A stretch of 64,000 nt of DNA from Cacajao melanocephalus (lineage: Eukaryota; Chordata; Mammalia; Primates; Pitheciidae), in NCBI GenBank assembly GCA_963573385.1, contig CAUYLG010052154.1, positions 16,391 to 80,390 of the forward strand, in the 5' to 3' direction. Position 1 is the stretch's first letter. Each line of letters opens with the position of its first letter. The notes under the pieces are model-generated. The model was not told the DNA's origin. It ran no database searches and saw only the letters and a program-made list of their open reading frames with translations. The position numbers were made by a program, and so were the translations under genes. Of this stretch, positions 51,695-64,000 are shown one piece after another.

Positions 51695-53559
51695 CACCTT
51701 TCTATCTGTGAAAGCACTCACTTTGTGAATATATTTAAGAAATTCAGGGAAAAGTAGATTATGCTTTTTTTAAAAGTCCATATTACATGTCTTTGTCTGT
51801 TGCAAAAGAAAAATAAAATCTCAGAATCCAAACTCACTACGACAAAGGGAAAGTTCAGCTTGAGCACTGAGTCACGAAAAACTACGTTTCTTTTCTTCCC
51901 AAACAGCTGTAAATTTCACATGCTTACTTTGTCTTATGTAAAACGTAGGTCTACCAAGAGTGAGATGAATGCATAATCGCTTCCCCTCCAATCTTCTTAT
52001 GTAAAATATGGATTTAGTGAGTACTGATCAAAGTAACCACCTGCCTTACTGCCTACCTTCCTCCTTTTCTTTTTCTTCTCTTCTTTCCTTCCTGTCTGCT
52101 CTTTTCTCTTTAAATATTACTCCTCAAAACTTATTTGGAAAAAGCACAGGCCACAGATCCTACTATAACTTGTGTTTCTTTTTTCCAGGTGCATCCTTCA
52201 TCTTGAAAAAAGGAACCTCTAAATCAATTGAGATCTGTTGCAGACACTGTTTGGTTTACACTGCCTGTCAATCCATCCATGGATACCTCTACCCATCTAT
52301 TGTAACTAGTCATTGTACAACATGGCCCAGAAGAGTCATGGCCAGAACTGAGCTCAGAGGCTAATAGAACTAGGAGAAACATTGTCTCGCTTTTATTAGG
52401 AGGTCATTAATTAATTAATTCAAATATTTTTGTCGACTTAACATGCGCCAGGCACTATTCTAGGATCTGGAGATGGATAGACAGATTCCTGTGCTCCACA
52501 GAGTTTATATTCTAAGCTTTCAAGTTAGGCAACACAGCTTCCCATAGTGAGATCTCCTCGTTGGTCCAGGCAGTGCTCTAAGCTGGTGGATGCTTGGAAT
52601 TCCAATCTGTGTGACTGATTTTTTAAAAAATTTAATAATATACTTTATTTAACTTAATATAACCAAAATATTATTTCGACGTGTAGTTAATATAAAATAA
52701 AAAATTATTAATGAGATATTTTACATTCTTTTTTCAGACTAAATCTTCAAAATCTAGTGTGTATTTTATGCATACAATACATCTTAACTTGGATTCAGCC
52801 CAATTCAAGGGTTCAACAGCTTCCTGTAGCTGTTGGCTACTGTAATAGAAGAATAGCTATAGAGAATATCATGTGACTGATTTTTAAGGGGTTGTTCTCA
52901 TTCTCATACATGTACTCGATAGGATGTGCTCAGTCCCTATGTCTAGCCTAACTCATTTGTCTCAGCCCTTACTCACATATTGTGTAGGAATGGTATCATC
53001 CCACTTGGTGGCCAGGGTCATGAATCATCCCTTCTATTTCATATGACACGTCACCTTAAGATACAGAGCAATTATAGCCTTGACACTTTAAAAACTAGAT
53101 CCCTACCTCGGTTTACTCCAGCTCTCTTATGTGTAGGCTATCACTGGCCTGCTCTGGCTACTAGAACTTTTCTATCCTAGTTGCCCTATCACCTAGAAAT
53201 TCCTAAACTCACACAGGAGAAACTGTCATGGGGACTAGGTAATAAAGAGGGTAGTAAGTGCGAGAAAGTTATGTCATCTGAATGCCTCTGTGTTTTTTTA
53301 TATCGTGTGTTCTTTTGCTGATACCCTGAAGTCCAGTTTTCTTTCCCCTTGCCCACAACGAAGGAGAAACAAGAACTCAAAGACACTTGCCTCAATCTAG
53401 TTCAGATACACATTCGTAAAGTACATTTTCCTCAAAGACAAGGCAAATTTGAGACTAAAGAAAGAGCTAAGCTAAAGTAGAGAAGTTATTTATTCTGGAG
53501 AGGAAAGAGCAGATGCAATGCAATTTCTGAAAAGCAATGCAATTTCTACAAGTGGGAGA
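51695..53559. other. Unassigned DNA with an L2-like fragment
   Basis: About 52410-52520 resembles antisense L2 ('ttaacatgcgccaggcacta', 'ttctaggatctggagatgg', 'cacagagtttatattctaag'). About 52620-52740 is very AT-rich. At 53515-53550 'gcaatgcaatttct' occurs twice, 19 bases apart. The 118-codon frame at 52008-52364 is unsupported. Confidence 0.4.
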
Positions 53560-53690
53560 GGCTGGGCATGGTGGCTCACACCTATAGTCCTAGCACTTGA
53601 AGCCAAGGTAAGAGGATTGCTTTAGCTCAGGAGTTCAAGACCAACCTGGTAACAGAGTGAGACCTCATAAATAAAAATAAAGAAGGATTA
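53560..53690 (+). mobile_element. Free left Alu monomer (FLAM-like)
   Basis: GGCTGGGCATGGTGGCTCAC, 'ctcaggagttcaagaccaac' and 'gagtgagacctcataaat', with no right monomer, ending in AAATAAAAATAAAG. Confidence 0.82.
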
Positions 53691-59870
<6,180 letters not shown>

Positions 59871-60381
59871 AGGACTTCATATTTTTATTTGTGCAGATAC
59901 AAGGAAAACTGAGTCAAATGTTCTTTGCCTTAGTTTAGTAATCCTTTTATAGTTACCAAAATGCATCATAACAATGTTCTAAAACAAGCTGACGTTAACT
60001 TTGTTATAAAACCAATGCCCTATAAAGTGAAGCATAATTAGTGCTTCATGTGCATAAGACAAATACTGTATATTGAAATACTAAACAAATTTGCTCTAGC
60101 TTTACGGTGTAAATGATAAGCTATTCTTTGGCATTTAATTGTGCCACAGTATGGAACAAAGAAACAGATGTAGAAACACAGAATCAATCTTAACTCTACA
60201 GAAAAGGATAGTCCACTGGAACTTCTACCAAGGAGAACCATCCCATGCAATTTCCCTGTACCATGACCCATTCGTTGCTTTATATGAAAACACTGTCCAG
60301 AGGAAAACTTGTCATTTTCCAACTTGGATCCAGTGGTTGGAAGCTTGCAAATTAACTGACAATGGATTGAAAGAGGAGACG
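59871..60381. other. Unassigned DNA
   Basis: Nothing named. The 159- and 102-codon frames at 60038-60517 extend into the neighbouring Alu and are not gene evidence. Confidence 0.5.
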
Positions 60382-60720
60382 CAGAGCGTGGTGGCTCATA
60401 CCTGTAATTCCAGTACTTTGGAAGGCCAAGGTGGAAGAATTGCTTGAACCCAGGAGATTGAGACCAGCATGGGAAAAATAGTAAGGCCCTGTCTCTACAA
60501 AAAAATTTAAAAAACAATATTAGCTGGGCATGGTGGTGTGTGCCTGCAGTCCCAGCTACCCAGGGACTGAGGCAGGAGGCTCACTTAAGCCTGGGAGGTT
60601 GGGAGATCAGGGCTACAGTAAGCTGTGATTGTGTCACTGTTTTACGGCCTGGGCCACAGAGTGGAACACTGTCTCCAAAAAGAAAAAGGAAGGAATAATA
60701 AAAAAAGAAAAATAAATAAA
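60382..60720 (+). mobile_element. AluJ-like, full length
   Basis: GACGCAGAGCGTGGTGGCTC, the linker 'aaaaaaatttaaaaaacaat', the right monomer, and a long impure A-rich tail (about 60675-60720) with AAAT and GGAA breaks. Confidence 0.9.
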
Positions 60721-62708
60721 AGGAGAAAAGACAAGGTTTATTTATACAGTACTCAGTGATGAATAACTCACTCAATAGCCAGAGATAAAGGATTTATATT
60801 CCAAATTTGACAAAATGTGGAGGCAGGGAAGAGAGGAAGGGCTTCCATGAGAAGACATGGAGGGTTCTATTGGGCTTTTGATACTAAGGAAAATGGAAAG
60901 TCTGTCTCCATGGCAGCTGAATTTTCAGAAAACTCCCTTGGAGGGGAGTACACAGCAGCTACATTTTCTGGAAGTTCTGCTTTAGCCAAATAAAAGAAGT
61001 TCAGATAAGATTTCTTTCTGCATCTTACTTAGCTCAAATGCTTTCCCTTGAAAATTATTTTTATACTGACTCTGGAGGTCCAAGTGGGTCCCACAAAACT
61101 ATTACTCCATTTTCAAATGCACATAACTGAAAGAGCAGGGAACGATGGGTAATGAACATTCATTGACTTTCATGAGTTTATACATTAGAAAGACAGATTT
61201 ATCCTCAGGGTTTGACTGATGACCCTGTTTAAACCACACTGTGAGATGTGAATGGGGGTAGAGGAATCTCACGGCACTAGCAAGAATGGAAAAGGAATAT
61301 CATTTCACCAACAATGCTACAAAAACTCACAATGTATGAGGGTAGGAGTCACATTTCATATTTATCCCTCCATAAATTTGACTGATATACACATGATACG
61401 CCATCTATCCAGTCTGAATTCTACCACTTTGGCTTTCTCCTTCAAGGCCATTTTAATTTGATATAAACCATTTGGAAGTTGGAGAAGCACACAATTGTTC
61501 TACATATCTCCCAATAAAAGAAAAATATAATTTAATGTTTTACAAAGGAATTAATTACTAAATTATTCTCATTAACTTTTAGATGGGATTCTCAGAAAAA
61601 AAAAAAAAAAAGACTTTCCTGAGTAAAATGTTTTTAAATTTCCTTGTTGAAAAAAAATTTGTAAATGAATTATATCCTTTAATGTTTATATTTAAATAAA
61701 AGCAAATGATTACTAGTTTCTGGATTTTTAAAGAAACAATTCGAATCTACAGTGCACGTAAGTATGAGCCTAAACGCGTGGTCTCCAGTATTCTTGTGGT
61801 GCCACTTTTGTCACATGTGAAAAAACACTTCACCTGGCTCAAAAATCATAGCTCATTTATTAAAAATCTCTATTGAAACCACACCCATAAAAAGTATTAA
61901 TAGCCATCCCATGGCTCTTGAGCATGCCTCCAGGGTAGTTTTAATGATTTATAATGCCCTGAGAGATTGAGGTCTATATATGAAATCTTAATTCCTGCTC
62001 TGAGCCATACAGATTTTATCCAAGAACTAATAGCGTTACTATAAACATACCCTAAAGGATCAGACTTGCTAATGCACATTTAATTCTTTCCATGGAAGAC
62101 CATCTCCCTTGAGAAAACTGTCTAATCATAAAAGTTACAAAGATTTGCGTCAAGAGTCTGACACTGAATATAGAATAAGAAGGAGATAGCATGAGTTTGA
62201 TCACAGCCCTTAACAAAATCCCTTTACCGCTGGGATTTTTGGTTAACTAAAGCTCATCACTTCTAATCAGGAGAAATGCAGAAGGCTCTGAGGTCCAAAT
62301 AGGAGAAAGTTATGTGGCCAACATGGTAAATACATTTCTAAAAAGAGAAATGTCATTACTTAAGGAATGAACTAGTAATATGTTACTGCTCACCAAAATT
62401 CCAGTGTCTTAGAAAGAAACCATCATTATTGTTTATTTTCTCGGAGGGTACCCTCTCTTTACCTCTAGGCTTCATGTAAAAGGAAATATAAACTACTTTA
62501 GCAGCATAATTCAACAGTTCTACATGGTATCCTTTTTATTGCAGGGAAACAGCATTTCTCAGGAGTTTTGTAACATGGTCTCTAAGATACCTGCTGATTT
62601 ATTAGGACAGTAACAAATAGTTATTCTGAATAAAAATCTTACTAGAGTATCAAAGCTTATTGGAAATTATGATAAGTTGATAAGTGAGCAATGCTAATGT
62701 TTTTGACT
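60721..62708. other. Unassigned AT-rich DNA
   Basis: An A-run lies at 61596-61611. No gene or named repeat. Confidence 0.45.
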
Positions 62709-63000
<292 letters not shown>

Positions 63001-63522
63001 AATGCTAATTTGTTGTTGCTAAGTGATATTGTTTAAAAGTTTTGCCTTAAGAGTGGGCGCTAAGTTAGACTCAGCATTAGCAATTGTCAATTTTCAGTGT
63101 ATTTTTTTTCCTATCTGTAGATATTGATGAAGGATTAAAATTGTTTCACATAGTGATGCTTATTCTTTTGAGAGAGATAGCATTGCCATAATCACAAGCT
63201 TGGATTTGCATGAATGAAGGGACTCTCTGTCCAAACTTGCGTAAGTGAAATTACATTGGTGTGTCTTTTATTCCTCTTCCTTTTCCTAAAATGGCTGGAA
63301 CCTTCTTTCCTGGAAACTTCGTTCACATTTGAAAGGAAACTCCATGGAAAATGTGTTCGTTATTCCAACTTCTACTCCTACTGAGCTCTGAATCACTTAA
63401 CACACAATTCAGGTAACCAATGTATTCGTGACCACCAATATGATAGCTGGTTATATAATGAAAATCTTTCAAAATAATTATTTAAAGCAAAGCATAAACT
63501 GTTCTATCTGAAAATAAACTTT
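63001..63522. other. Unassigned DNA
   Basis: I recognise nothing beyond the TSD copy at its left edge. Confidence 0.45.
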
Positions 63523-63523
63523 A

Positions 63524-63790
63524 GCTGAGCATGGTATCTCATGTCTGAAGTCCCAGCATTTTGGGAGGCCAAGGCAGGAGGATTGCTTGAGTCCAGGAGT
63601 TCAAGACCAGCCTGAGAATACAAAATGTTTAAAAATTAGCTAGTTGTTGTGGTGCACATCTGTAGTCCCAGCTGCTTGAGAGGCTGAGGTGGGAGGATTG
63701 CCTAAGCCCGGGAAGTCAAGGCTGCAGTGAGTAATGATTACACCACTGTACTCTAGCTTGGGCAAGACCGCATGACACTGTCTCAGAAAA
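63524..63790 (+). mobile_element. AluJ-like with GGAA tail
   Basis: AGCTGAGCATGGTATCTCAT, left monomer shortened near 'ccagcctgagaatac', linker 'aaaatgtttaaaaattagc', right monomer to 'tgacactgtctcagaaaag'. The tail runs directly into a GGAA microsatellite. Confidence 0.9.
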
Positions 63791-63794
63791 GAAA

Positions 63795-63935
63795 TGAGGG
63801 AAGGAAGGAAGGAAGGAAGGAAGGAAGGACGGAAGGAAGGAAGGAAGGAAGGAAGGAAGGAAGGAAGGGAGGGAGGGAGGGAGGGAGGGAGGGAGGGAGG
63901 GACGCAGGGAGGAGAGGGAGCAGGGGAGGCAGGGA
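63795..63935 (+). repeat. (GGAA)n then (GGGA)n microsatellite
   Basis: About 18 GGAA units, one interrupted by GGAC, then about eight GGGA units and decaying purine-rich DNA to the window end. It is the tail-derived expansion of the preceding Alu. The 67-codon minus-strand frame over it is a low-complexity artefact. Confidence 0.95.
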
Positions 63936-64000
63936 TCTAGGCAATGACAGAAAGACCGAGGGAACGAAGGAAGGAGAGAAACACAAAAAGAAAAAGAGAC

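Noticed and set aside
60038..60517. 159-codon minus-strand frame
   Set aside because: Its start lies in an antisense Alu and the rest has no domain; Alu antisense commonly gives long chance frames.

Overview
This window looks like ordinary primate nuclear DNA, most likely human or another Old World primate. It is AT-rich, CpG-poor and gene-poor. It carries many Alu elements with A-tails and target-site duplications (TSDs), THE1/MST-type LTRs, a class I endogenous retrovirus (ERV), and older MIR, L2, hAT-MITE and Tigger debris. I find no protein-coding exon, no intact gene and no functional RNA gene that I can support. All reading frames of 60-250 codons look like chance frames, repeat translations or low-complexity artefacts. 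The window is best read as intergenic or deep-intronic DNA.

Layout. 1-11 kb: a Tigger1-like transposase fragment at the left edge, unresolved unique DNA, an Alu right monomer whose tail grew into about 700 bp of purine-only sequence (6136-6962), and a THE1-type LTR. 11-27 kb: Alu, MIR, L2 and hAT-MITE copies, an MST-type solo LTR, dinucleotide repeats, and a strong 39-bp inverted repeat at 22822-22942. 27.7-33.3 kb: a decayed, internally shortened provirus with two direct LTRs, remnants of pol and env, and two Alus inserted in it. 33-44 kb: L2 3' ends, an old L1 segment, a MER5/MER58-class MITE, an ancient LTR, and an Alu nested in a MIR. 44-64 kb: more Alus, two MIRs, an L2 end, long unannotated AT-rich stretches, and a second Alu with a GGAA/GGGA tract at the right edge.

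No genes act together here. What can be read is the order of insertions: MIR, L2, MITE and Tigger first, then LTR elements and the provirus, then Alus, then tail and microsatellite expansion. Family names come from recalled consensus motifs, not from a database search, so subfamily calls are tentative. The observations most worth checking are the long hairpin at 22.8 kb, the TSD-bounded purine tract at 6.1-7.0 kb, and a diverged 115-bp sequence pair at 36.6 and 39.6 kb that I could not assign.
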